From Rubritepida sp. (lineage in GTDB: Bacteria; Pseudomonadota; Alphaproteobacteria; Acetobacterales; Acetobacteraceae), in NCBI GenBank assembly GCA_028291485.1, contig JAQGHZ010000316.1, positions 1 to 6,852 on the forward strand: a stretch of 6,852 nt of DNA. Direction: 5' to 3'. Both the position numbers and the translations under genes were made by a program. A model generated the notes under the pieces. The model did no database searches. It was not told the DNA's origin and saw only the letters and a program-made list of their open reading frames with translations. Each line of letters begins with the position of its first letter. Positions within the stretch are counted from its first letter, which is position 1. This document shows, piece after piece, positions 1 through 6,377 of the stretch.

Positions 1-5
1 CCGCC

Positions 6-977
6 ATGCTTCGCTCCATATTGCCGCTGCTCGCGTCATTCGCCTGCCTGATCGGCGGGCAAGCCTCGGCCCAGCCGGCCTGGCCCACCCGGCCGATCCG
101 CATCGTCGTGACCTTCCCGCCCGGCGGCGCCTCCGACATCGTAGCCCGCGTGCTTGCCGACGCACTCGGGCCGAAGCTCAACGCCCGCGTGGTGGTGGAC
201 AACCGGCCCGGCGCCGGCGGCACGCTCGCGGCCCAGCACGTCGCGACGCAGCCGGCCGACGGCTACACGCTCATGCTCTCCAACACAGCGCCCATCGTGA
301 CCTCGCCGCCGCTCTACCGGGCGCCGGGCTACGACCCGCTGACCTCCTTCACCCACATCGCCTATCTCGGCTCCACGCCGATGGTGGTGGTGACCAACCT
401 CTCCGTGCCCGCGACCGACCTGGCCGGGCTGATGGCCTGGATGCGCGCGCAGCCCGCGCCGGTGACCTACGGCACCTCGGGCATTGGCTCGGTCGGCCAC
501 GTGGTCGGCACGATGTTCACGGCGCAGACGGGCATCCTGCTGAACCACGCGCCCTATCGCGGCTCCCAGCCCATGCAGGCGGATATCCTGGGCGGCTCCA
601 TCCTGCTCTCCTTCGACACGCTGCCGGAGAACGTCGAGAACATCCACGCCGGCCGGCTGCGGCCCTATGCCGTGACCTCGCCGGCCCGCCAGCCCAGTGT
701 CCCGGAGATTCCGACGACGGCGGAGGGCGGCCTGCCCAACCTGGTGGCGCTGAACTGGCTCGGCCTGACCGGCCCGGCGCGGCTGCCACCCGCGATCGTC
801 GATCGGCTGCACGCCGAGACGACGGCGATCCTGCAGACCCCGGCCTTCCAGGAGCGGCTGGCGACTGTCGGCATCGTATCGGGCCAGATGAGCCAGCCGG
901 ATTTCGTGACCTTCGTCGCCAACCAGGTGAACACGGTCGGTGCTACCGTGCGGTCCATGGGAATCACCAACGACTGA
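6..977 (+). CDS. Tripartite tricarboxylate transporter family substrate-binding protein (Bug/TctC type)
   Basis: A 323-residue periplasmic solute receptor of the Bug/TctC family, which binds small carboxylates or related anions and delivers them to a membrane transporter or sensor. Residues 1-22 form a signal peptide with a hydrophobic core (LPLLASFACLIGG) and a likely cleavage site ASA|QP after residue 22. The mature protein opens with the family hallmark WPTRPIRIVV-FPPGGASD, followed by VVVDNRPGAGG and a DGYTL segment. The total length is normal for the family. Cys14 is not in a proper lipobox, so I favour a soluble periplasmic protein. The ATG at 6 gives a clean signal peptide, but only five bases of upstream sequence are visible, so no ribosome binding site can be judged. 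No TctA/TctB membrane genes are visible, making it an orphan receptor within this window. The family assignment is firm; the ligand cannot be read from the sequence. Confidence 0.93.
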   Translation: MLRSILPLLASFACLIGGQASAQPAWPTRPIRIVVTFPPGGASDIVARVLADALGPKLNARVVVDNRPGAGGTLAAQHVATQPADGYTLMLSNTAPIVTSPPLYRAPGYDPLTSFTHIAYLGSTPMVVVTNLSVPATDLAGLMAWMRAQPAPVTYGTSGIGSVGHVVGTMFTAQTGILLNHAPYRGSQPMQADILGGSILLSFDTLPENVENIHAGRLRPYAVTSPARQPSVPEIPTTAEGGLPNLVALNWLGLTGPARLPPAIVDRLHAETTAILQTPAFQERLATVGIVSGQMSQPDFVTFVANQVNTVGATVRSMGITND

Positions 978-979
978 CC

Positions 980-1474
980 ATGGCCGCCGACGAGGAGTTT
1001 CTCCGCCGCGCCATCGCCCTCTCCGCCGAGGCCGCCGCCACGCCCGGCTGCGAGCCCTTCGGCGCCGTCGTGGTGCGTGACGGCGTGATCGTGGGCGAGG
1101 GGTTCAACCACTCGGCCGCGCGCTTCGATCCGACCTCGCATGGCGAGACCGAGGCGATCCGCGACGCCTGCGCGAAGCTCGGCACGCTGGATCTCACGGG
1201 CTGCACCGTCTTCAGCTCCTGCGAGCCCTGTGCGCTCTGCGTGGCGACGATGCACGTCACCGGCATCGCGCGCGTGGTCTATGCCGCCTCGCTGGCGGAC
1301 AGCGCGGAGGCGCTGGCCGGCGTGCCGAAGTCCATCCGCCGCGGCGGCAACGTGGCCGAGCTGCGGCGGGAGGCCGGCGTGCCGATCGGCGCCGGGCGGA
1401 TCGCGACGCGCCAGGCGCTGGTCGCGGAGGCCGTCGCCGTGCTCGACGCCTGGGCCGCCAGGCCGATCGCCTGA
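980..1474 (+). CDS. Zinc-dependent nucleoside/base deaminase (cytidine and deoxycytidylate deaminase fold)
   Basis: A 164-residue cytoplasmic deaminase that would hydrolyse an exocyclic amino group of a base, nucleoside or related amino-heterocycle. The zinc site is complete: His54 and Glu56 in a HGETEAI motif (Glu56 being the proton shuttle), then SSCEPCALC at 79-87 with Cys84 and Cys87 as metal ligands. The first motif reads HGE rather than the more common HAE, a tolerated variant. The N-terminal GCEPFGAVVVRDG strand and the length resemble guanine deaminase (GuaD-like) and generic nucleoside deaminases more than TadA. The ATG at 980 lies 2 nt after the receptor stop and has no strong Shine-Dalgarno, which suggests translational coupling. 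The substrate is unknown. Linkage to an uptake receptor hints that it may act on an imported compound, but that is inference. Confidence 0.9.
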   Translation: MAADEEFLRRAIALSAEAAATPGCEPFGAVVVRDGVIVGEGFNHSAARFDPTSHGETEAIRDACAKLGTLDLTGCTVFSSCEPCALCVATMHVTGIARVVYAASLADSAEALAGVPKSIRRGGNVAELRREAGVPIGAGRIATRQALVAEAVAVLDAWAARPIA

Positions 1475-1504
1475 AACCAGCGGGCGTCTGAAACCAGCAG
1501 GCGC
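1471..1504. repeat. Tandem 17-bp imperfect direct repeat over the deaminase stop codon
   Basis: Two adjacent 17-bp units (1471-1487 and 1488-1504) share CTGAAACCAGC and differ at only two positions, 15 of 17 being identical. The first copy contains the deaminase TGA stop at 1472-1474. The pattern looks like a small slippage duplication. I see no gene in it and no evident terminator. The remaining convergent gap to 1524 holds nothing else I recognise. Confidence 0.7.
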
Positions 1505-1524
1505 CTCCGCCGATCTTCGCCCAT

Positions 1525-2346
1525 CTAATGGCGGCGCGGCGTGCCCGGCTTTCGCGACGCCCGACGCGCCGGTCCGTCCGTCGGCGCGCTGTGCGTGCTG
1601 ACCCAATCGAGCGCACCGGGAGTCTTGTTCCAGGCGGGTTTCGCCTCCTCGACATAGACCTGCGCTTCGCTGGCCTCGCCCGGGCTGTAATAGAGCGGCT
1701 GCCTCTTCGGCATCGCCTTCGTCCCGCACAGGAAGGCGGCAACATGCGCGTTCGACGCCATGGCCTCCGACAGGGCCCGCTGGCTCGCCGCGCCGGCGCC
1801 GTCGCGGCGAAAGGCCGCGAGAGCCGCCGTCCATCGCCACTGTGCCATGTCGTCCTCGCGGTATTGCTCCAGCAGCGCCGCGAGCTCGTCGTCCCGCCCG
1901 AGCTCGGCCAGCCAGTTCACCAGGATGTAGCGGACCCCCTGATTGTCGTTGGGGTTGAGGCGAAGCATGGCCTGAAGGTGCTCGACGGCCTGGCCGGTCT
2001 CGCCGCGGTGCCAGAGGGCGCTGGCGAGGCCGAAGCGGAGCCGCATATAGGGGCGGGTCTCCATGAAGCCCCAGAACTCGCCTTCCATCCGCTTGAAGTC
2101 GCGGCCGAGGGCCTCCCTCCCGGCCTTCTCCCCAGCCGTCCAGAATTCTAGCGCAGCCTCCGAGCCGGGCGGGCTGTGTTCGGCGAGAATTCCGTAAGCG
2201 TCGGCGCAAAGCGGGCTGATCTGGAGGGCTTTTGTCGCGAGGGCGATGCGGCGCTTGGCCGTCCTCGCATCCCATGCCTGGAAGACGAGTTCCTGAGCTT
2301 GATACAGCGCGTCCTCGACGGCCGACCGCGATGGTGTCCGGGCCAC
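1525..2346 (-). CDS. Tetratricopeptide repeat protein, ST7-like
   Basis: A 273-residue helical-repeat protein of a family common in proteobacteria and related to the ST7 (suppression of tumorigenicity 7) domain; its molecular role is not established. Visible hallmarks are ALQISPLCADAYGILAE (about 40-56), the strongly conserved ETRPYMRLRFGLA (96-108), the LNPNDNQGVRYIL segment (130-142), and a conserved tail with AWNKTPGALDWV (238-249). The last 24 residues are basic and probably disordered. TPR-like helices cover about 12-205. No signal peptide or membrane segment is seen, so it is probably cytoplasmic and used for protein contacts. I choose the GTG at 2346-2344 because homology-like sequence begins just after it and a GGGGGA purine stretch lies about 9 nt upstream. 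The same frame stays open far upstream, but there it only mirrors the opposite-strand dehydrogenases. The gene is convergent with the deaminase and divergent from the dehydrogenase operon. Confidence 0.85.
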   Translation of the reverse strand: MARTPSRSAVEDALYQAQELVFQAWDARTAKRRIALATKALQISPLCADAYGILAEHSPPGSEAALEFWTAGEKAGREALGRDFKRMEGEFWGFMETRPYMRLRFGLASALWHRGETGQAVEHLQAMLRLNPNDNQGVRYILVNWLAELGRDDELAALLEQYREDDMAQWRWTAALAAFRRDGAGAASQRALSEAMASNAHVAAFLCGTKAMPKRQPLYYSPGEASEAQVYVEEAKPAWNKTPGALDWVSTHSAPTDGPARRASRKPGTPRRH

Positions 2347-2493
2347 CGCGCCTATTCCCCCGCCTGCTGCGTTGCGAGCGCCTGTCCCAGCTTCATCGAC
2401 CAACTCCGCCGTGTCCTGCCGTGGGGCAAGGTTATGGGCGGGGGGTCGCCCTGGCAACGCCGCCCGTCTAGCCTGCGCGAAGGAGGAAGCCGG
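2347..2493. promoter_or_regulatory. Divergent intergenic region between the TPR gene and the dehydrogenase operon
   Basis: These 147 bp separate two divergently transcribed genes and must hold the promoter of the plus-strand operon and probably that of the TPR gene. I see no convincing sigma-70 hexamer pair. Small inverted repeats are present: GGGCG-N6-CGCCC at 2436-2451, and GCGTTGC (2369-2375) with its complement GCAACGC (2454-2460) 78 bp away. They are short enough to occur by chance at this GC content. The call rests on gene orientation, not on a recognised motif. Confidence 0.45.
2481..2486 (+). promoter_or_regulatory. Shine-Dalgarno AGGAGG fixing the dehydrogenase start at 2494
   Basis: A perfect AGGAGG stands 7 nt before the ATG at 2494. 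It decides the start: the open frame runs upstream to 2176, but that extension overlaps the TPR gene on the other strand and encodes no dehydrogenase-like sequence. Confidence 0.9.
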
Positions 2494-3630
2494 ATGCGTT
2501 TTGACTTGCCCGACACCCCGCCGGAGTCCGAGGCGCTGCGCGCGGAACTGCGCGCTTTCCTCGCCGATGCCGGCTGCGAGTGGTCGCCGGCCACGCGCGC
2601 GCGCTCCTGGATGGGCTTTGACCGCGGATTCTCGCGCGCGGTGGGCGAGCGCGGCTGGATCGGCATGACCTGGACGAAGGCATACGGGGGCCACGAGCGC
2701 AGCAGCCTCGAGCGCATCACCGTGCTGGAGGAGATGCTGGCTGTGGGCGCCCCCGTCGGCGCGCATTGGATTGGCGACCGCCAGTCGGGTCCGCTCATCC
2801 TGCGCCTGGGCACCGAGGAGCAGCGGCTGCGCATCCTGCCCGGCATCGCGCGCGGCGAGTTGGCCTTCTGCATCGGGCTGTCCGAACCCGACGCCGGAAG
2901 TGACCTCGCCGCCCTCCGCACCAAGGCCGAGCGGACCCCCGACGGCTGGGTGCTGAACGGCCGCAAGATCTGGACGACCTTCGCGCATAAGAGCGACTAC
3001 ATGATCGCCCTCGTCCGCACCTCGCCCGCGCCGGAGGGCGGATCGCGCCATGCGGGCCTCTCGCAATTCCTGGTGGACCTCACGCTGCCCGGCATCACCA
3101 TCCGCCCGATCCGCGATCTCGCCGGCGAGGAGAGCTTTAACGAGGTCACCTTCGACGACGTCGGCCTCCGGCCAGACGACCTGCTCGGCCAGGAAGGTGC
3201 GGGCTGGGCCCAGGCCACCTCCGAGCTCGGCTTCGAGCGCAGCGGGCCGGACCGCTATCTCTCCTCCTTCCCCGCGCTGACGGCCGGCATCGACGCGCTG
3301 AACGCCGCGCCGCAACCGGGGGCCGAGATCACGATCGGCCGCATGGTCGCGCGGCTGGCGACGCTGCGGGGCATGTCGCTCTCGGTCGGCGGCATGCTGG
3401 AGCGCGGTGAATCCCCGCAGGTCGAGGCGGCGCTGGTGAAGGATGCCGGCAACCTCTTCGAGCAAGCGCTGCCCGAGCATCTGCGCAACCTGCTCGACCC
3501 CGGCGACGCCTCGCCGGAGCTGCGCGGGATGCTGGGCGTCCTGGCGCAGCTCGCGCCCACCTTCAGCCTGCGGGGCGGCACGCGCGAGATCCTGCGCGGC
3601 ATCATCGCGCGCGACCTTGGCTTGCGTTAG
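2494..3630 (+). CDS. Acyl-CoA dehydrogenase, putative catalytic subunit of a heteromeric enzyme
   Basis: A 378-residue FAD-dependent acyl-CoA dehydrogenase that would introduce a trans-2 double bond into an acyl-CoA, passing electrons to electron-transfer flavoprotein. The helical N-terminal domain covers about 1-120. The middle beta domain carries the family signature CIGLSEPDAGSD (126-137) and GRKIWTTFAH (156-165). Glu248 in LGFERSGP aligns with the helix-G catalytic glutamate used by isovaleryl-CoA and long-chain acyl-CoA dehydrogenases. The medium-chain-type catalytic position near the C-terminus reads RGGT (360-363), with Gly361 in place of Glu. The RxQFG flavin-contact motif expected about 26 residues after Glu248 is missing. 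The length is near normal for the family. The next gene, 13 nt downstream, is a second dehydrogenase carrying the missing motif, so I infer an alpha2beta2-type partner pair as in PimC/PimD or mycobacterial ChsE complexes. The substrate is unknown; a bulky, cyclic or dicarboxylic acyl-CoA is plausible. Confidence 0.92.
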   Translation: MRFDLPDTPPESEALRAELRAFLADAGCEWSPATRARSWMGFDRGFSRAVGERGWIGMTWTKAYGGHERSSLERITVLEEMLAVGAPVGAHWIGDRQSGPLILRLGTEEQRLRILPGIARGELAFCIGLSEPDAGSDLAALRTKAERTPDGWVLNGRKIWTTFAHKSDYMIALVRTSPAPEGGSRHAGLSQFLVDLTLPGITIRPIRDLAGEESFNEVTFDDVGLRPDDLLGQEGAGWAQATSELGFERSGPDRYLSSFPALTAGIDALNAAPQPGAEITIGRMVARLATLRGMSLSVGGMLERGESPQVEAALVKDAGNLFEQALPEHLRNLLDPGDASPELRGMLGVLAQLAPTFSLRGGTREILRGIIARDLGLR

Positions 3631-3643
3631 GGACTGTGCCGGC

Positions 3644-4672
3644 ATGAGCGAATTGCGCGCGATCCTGGTCGAGCAGGTGGACCGCCTCATCGGCGATGCC
3701 GGCGGCATCGCCCTGCTGCGCCAGGTGGAGGCCGGCGAATGGCCGGAAAAGCTCTGGGCGGGGCTGGAAGAGCAGGGGCTCAACCTCGCTCTGGTGCCCG
3801 AGGAGGCCGGCGGCGTCGGCCTCTCCTGGGGCGATGCGGTGGCCATCTGGCAGGTGCTGGGCCGCCACGGCGCGCCGGCTCCGGTCGCCGAGACGATGCT
3901 GGCGGCGGCGCTGCTGGCCAGTGCCGGCATCGAGGTGCCCGAGGGGCCGCTCGGCCTGGCCTGCGGCAACGCGGCCGTGCCCTATGGCCGGCACGTGTCG
4001 CGGATCGTCCTGCTGGAGGGCAGCACGGTGGCCCTGCATGAGGCGGGCGAGGCGACGCCCGATGGGAATATCGGCCGCGAGCCGCGCGACGCGATGACGC
4101 CCGGTCCGCGCATCGCCCGCGCGCTGCTGCCGAACCAGTTCGGTCCGCGCGCCGGTCTGCTCGGCCGGGCGCTGATCCGGTCCTCGGTGATCGCGGGCGC
4201 GCTGGAGCGCGTGCTGGCGCTGACCGTGGACTGGGCGAATACGCGCAAGCAGTTCGGCCGCGCGATCGGGAAATTCCAGGCCGTGCAGCAGCAGCTCGCC
4301 GCCATGGCCGGCGAGGTCGCGGCGGTCGGCGTCGCCGTCGGCCAGGCTGCGCGGGCCGCCGACGCGCATGGGCTGTCCGGCGCCGCCTTCGAGATCGGCT
4401 GCGCCAAGGTCATCGCCGGCGAGGCCGCGACCCTGGGCGCCGCCACGGCCCATCAGGTCTTCGCCGCTATCGGCATCACCGAGGAGCACGAGCTGCACCA
4501 CTTCACCCGCCGGCTATGGTCCTGGCGCGAGGAGGGCGGCACGGAGCGCTTCTGGGCCGCCGAGATCGGGCGTGCCGCACTGTCGCGGGGCGGCGCGAAC
4601 CTCTGGCCCGACCTCACCGCACGCGACCCCCAGGCGTCCGATGACCGCAGCGCCGCTGGTGCACAGGTCTGA
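3644..4672 (+). CDS. Acyl-CoA dehydrogenase, putative small/flavin-site subunit of a heteromeric enzyme
   Basis: A 342-residue acyl-CoA dehydrogenase homologue, short for the family. The N-terminal helical domain contains EEQGLNLALVPEEAGGVGLSW, typical of family N-terminal domains. The middle domain (about 95-165) is eroded: the S/TEPxAGSD and WxTxAxx signatures are absent. The C-terminal domain is well kept, with RKQFGRAIGKFQAVQ from Arg201 and a G-ITEEHELHHFTRR block (277 onward) resembling the family's GFTxEHxLHxYxRR. The position of the helix-G catalytic glutamate is Arg175, so this chain should be inactive alone. It complements the preceding gene, which keeps the catalytic glutamate and middle domain but lacks RxQFG; together they would make one heteromeric enzyme. 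The start is the ATG at 3644, 13 nt after the upstream stop, with only a weak GGGA upstream, suggesting coupled translation. The open frame extends upstream to 3443, but that part is antiparallel-free shadow of the first subunit. Confidence 0.88.
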   Translation: MSELRAILVEQVDRLIGDAGGIALLRQVEAGEWPEKLWAGLEEQGLNLALVPEEAGGVGLSWGDAVAIWQVLGRHGAPAPVAETMLAAALLASAGIEVPEGPLGLACGNAAVPYGRHVSRIVLLEGSTVALHEAGEATPDGNIGREPRDAMTPGPRIARALLPNQFGPRAGLLGRALIRSSVIAGALERVLALTVDWANTRKQFGRAIGKFQAVQQQLAAMAGEVAAVGVAVGQAARAADAHGLSGAAFEIGCAKVIAGEAATLGAATAHQVFAAIGITEEHELHHFTRRLWSWREEGGTERFWAAEIGRAALSRGGANLWPDLTARDPQASDDRSAAGAQV

Positions 4673-4701
4673 ATCGGCCGCCCGGCAAAGGAACCCGACA
4701 C

Positions 4702-5505
4702 ATGGCTGACTTCCTTAGGATCGAGCAGGACGGCCCGGTCGTCACGATCACCCTCAACGCCCCCGAGCGCCGCAACGCCATCTCCAGCTTCGCCGATTGC
4801 GACGAGGTCGAGGCGGCCTGCAAGCGCATCGCGCGCGACGACAGCCTGCGCTGCGTCATCGTCACCGGGGCCGACCCGGCCTTCTGCGCGGGCGGCGACC
4901 TCAAGGGCATGCGCGACCGCACCGGCATCATGGCCGCCACCAGCGCGGCCGAGATGCGGGAGAACTACCGCCGCGGCATCCAGCGCATCCCGCTCGCGCT
5001 GTGGGAGCTGGACCTGCCGACCATCGCCGCCATCAACGGCCCGGCGATCGGCGCCGGCCTCGACCTCGCCTGCATGTGCGACATGCGCATCGCCAGTGAC
5101 AAGGCCATCTTCGCGGAGAGCTTCGTGCGCGTGGGCATCGTCCCCGGCGACGGCGGCGCCTGGCTGCTGCCGCGCGCGGTGGGCCTCGCCATGGCGGCCG
5201 AGATGTCCTTCACCGGCGATCCGCTGAACGCCGAGCAGGGGCTGGCCGCGCGCCTCGTCTCGCGCGTGGTGCCGCATGCGGAGCTGATGTCGGCCGCGAA
5301 GGACCTGGCCGCGCGCGTGGCGAAGAACCCGCCCCAGGTGCTGCGCATGACCAAGCGTCTGCTGCGCGAGGGGCAGCATATGTCGCTGGCCTCGACGCTG
5401 GAGCTGTCGGCCTCCTACCAGGCGATCGCGCAGGAGACCGAGGATCACAGGGAAGCGGTGAGCGCCATGCTGGATAAGCGGCAGGCGACCTTCACCGGGC
5501 GATAG
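4702..5505 (+). CDS. Crotonase-fold enoyl-CoA hydratase/isomerase family protein with an atypical active site
   Basis: A 267-residue crotonase-superfamily protein acting on an acyl-CoA thioester. Both oxyanion-hole segments are present: FCAGGDL (61-67) and PAIGAGLDLA (114-123). Aligning by eye to rat mitochondrial enoyl-CoA hydratase, catalytic Glu144 corresponds to Asp121 and Glu164 to Phe141; a conserved-looking GIVPGDGGAW (145-154) supplies Asp150. The Asp121 position matches the aspartate of dienoyl-CoA isomerase, but the rest of that enzyme's triad does not align. Hydration, isomerisation or another thioester reaction are all possible. The start is supported by an AAAGGAA ribosome binding site at 4687-4693, and the gap from the dehydrogenase stop is 29 nt, so it is the third gene of the operon. 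It would act on the enoyl-CoA made by the dehydrogenase pair. The fold assignment is firm; the specific reaction is not. Confidence 0.92.
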   Translation: MADFLRIEQDGPVVTITLNAPERRNAISSFADCDEVEAACKRIARDDSLRCVIVTGADPAFCAGGDLKGMRDRTGIMAATSAAEMRENYRRGIQRIPLALWELDLPTIAAINGPAIGAGLDLACMCDMRIASDKAIFAESFVRVGIVPGDGGAWLLPRAVGLAMAAEMSFTGDPLNAEQGLAARLVSRVVPHAELMSAAKDLAARVAKNPPQVLRMTKRLLREGQHMSLASTLELSASYQAIAQETEDHREAVSAMLDKRQATFTGR

Positions 5506-5549
5506 GACCGGCGGCCGGCAACCTTCGGCCCGGCCTGCGGAGCAGACCC

Positions 5550-5572
5550 ATCGAGGGGCCTTGCCCCTCGAT
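5550..5572. terminator. Perfect 10-bp-stem hairpin, likely bidirectional terminator element
   Basis: The arms ATCGAGGGGC (5550-5559) and GCCCCTCGAT (5563-5572) are exact reverse complements around a 3-nt CTT loop. It starts 44 nt after the crotonase stop. No T-tract follows on either strand, so it is not a textbook intrinsic terminator. Because it is symmetrical, it would form in RNA from both converging genes. It could also be one copy of a dispersed palindromic repeat. Confidence 0.6.
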
Positions 5573-5579
5573 CACCCCG

Positions 5580-5606
5580 GCAGGACACTTAGCGTCCTGC
5601 GTCTTT
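5580..5606 (+). terminator. Second hairpin with a short T-containing tail
   Basis: The arms GCAGGAC (5580-5586) and GTCCTGC (5594-5600) are perfect complements around a 7-nt loop, ACTTAGC. On the plus strand the stem is followed by GTCTTT, a weak T-rich tail that fits termination of the dehydrogenase operon. It stands 7 nt after the first hairpin. Confidence 0.5.
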
Positions 5607-5627
5607 CGAACCAGCGTGGCTGAAGAC

Positions 5628-6377
5628 TCAGCCGCGGCCTTCCCATGGCATCAGCGAGGCCTTGATCGTCAGGAAAGGCACGTTCGCCTCCGGCGTGACG
5701 CTGTCCATGAAGACGATGGCGTTCGCCACGTTCTGCACGTCCATGGTGGCCTCCACCATCATCTCGCCGCTGGGCTGCTTCACGCCCTTCGTCATGCGCT
5801 GCGTCATGCTCGTCGCCGCATTGCCGATGTCGATCTGGCCCGCGACGATGTTGTACTTCCGCCCGTCCAGGATCAGCGACTTCGTCAACCCCGTGATCGC
5901 GTGCTTCGTCGCGGTATAGGCCACGCTGTCCGGCCGCGGCGTATGCGCTGATATCGAGCCGTTGTTGATGATGCGCCCGCCCTGGGGCGACTGCTCCTTC
6001 ATCATCCGGAAGGCCTGCTGCGCGCAGAGGAAGGAGCCGGTGAGGTTCACATTCACCACCTCCAGCCACTTCTCCACCGGCAGGTCCTCGAGCAGGAAGC
6101 CCTGCACGCCCATGCCGGCATTGTTGAAGAGCAGGTCGCAACGGCCCCACTTGGACTTCACGGCGGCGAAGAGCTTCGCCACGCCCTCGGGCGAGGCCAC
6201 GTCGGTCGCGACCGGCATGGCATTGCCGGAATTCGCGCCGGCCATCTGCGCCGTCTCGTCCAGCGCCTCCTGGCGCCGCGCGACGAGCGCGACGCGATAG
6301 CCCGCCTTCAGCAGGCCCAGCGCCGAGGCACGCCCGATGCCCGTGCTCGCCCCCGTGACCACCGCTACCTTGCTCAT
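5628..6377 (-). CDS. Short-chain dehydrogenase/reductase (classical SDR)
   Basis: A 249-residue classical SDR, a cytoplasmic NAD(P)-dependent oxidoreductase acting on a hydroxyl or carbonyl group. The Rossmann dinucleotide motif TGASTGIG is at 8-15, NNAG at 85-88, the structural/catalytic Asn at 111 (NVNLTG), Ser141 and the Tyr154-xxx-Lys158 pair (YTATK). Arg34-Arg35 at the end of the second strand favour NADP(H). The usual PG motif after the sixth strand is replaced by QIDIGNAATSMT (181-192), seen in a proteobacterial SDR subgroup, and the protein ends in PWEGRG. The ATG at 6377 is supported by GAGGGA 6 nt upstream (6384-6389); the open frame continues further upstream but without SDR sequence. 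It is divergent from the amidohydrolase and convergent with the operon. The substrate cannot be read from the sequence. Confidence 0.94.
   Translation of the reverse strand: MSKVAVVTGASTGIGRASALGLLKAGYRVALVARRQEALDETAQMAGANSGNAMPVATDVASPEGVAKLFAAVKSKWGRCDLLFNNAGMGVQGFLLEDLPVEKWLEVVNVNLTGSFLCAQQAFRMMKEQSPQGGRIINNGSISAHTPRPDSVAYTATKHAITGLTKSLILDGRKYNIVAGQIDIGNAATSMTQRMTKGVKQPSGEMMVEATMDVQNVANAIVFMDSVTPEANVPFLTIKASLMPWEGRG

Larger units (their letters stand above)
5506..5627. other. Convergent intergenic region between crotonase and SDR
   Basis: These 122 bp lie between two converging stop codons. They contain two perfect hairpins (listed separately) and a weaker one, GGCCGG (5513-5518) with CCGGCC (5530-5535). 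I see no open frame of note. The position and palindromes point to transcription termination from both sides. Confidence 0.6.

Noticed and set aside
665..2275. A 536-residue minus-strand open frame
   Set aside because: It overlaps the receptor, the deaminase and the TPR gene in other frames, and has no recognisable domain and a biased composition. It is a shadow.
2369..2460. GCGTTGC/GCAACGC inverted pair as an operator
   Set aside because: Seven-base arms 78 bp apart in GC-rich DNA are likely chance.
2176..2493. N-terminal extension of the first acyl-CoA dehydrogenase
   Set aside because: The extension overlaps the TPR gene antisense and has no family similarity, while a perfect AGGAGG sits 7 nt before the ATG at 2494.
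3443..3643. N-terminal extension of the second acyl-CoA dehydrogenase
   Set aside because: It is an out-of-frame reading of the first dehydrogenase's C-terminus. The ATG at 3644 gives a normal N-terminal domain.
1525..3969. An 814-residue minus-strand open frame
   Set aside because: Only the last 273 codons look like a protein family (TPR). The upstream part is the reverse complement of the two dehydrogenase genes, with low-complexity Arg/Ala/Gly composition typical of GC-rich antisense frames.
3644..4672. The second dehydrogenase as a degraded pseudogene
   Set aside because: It lacks the middle-domain signatures, but the frame is intact and the C-terminal motifs are sharp. The losses match those expected of a non-catalytic partner subunit.
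4453..5448. A 331-residue minus-strand open frame under the crotonase
   Set aside because: Rich in His, Arg and Gly with no motif, and fully antisense to a gene with clear crotonase signatures.
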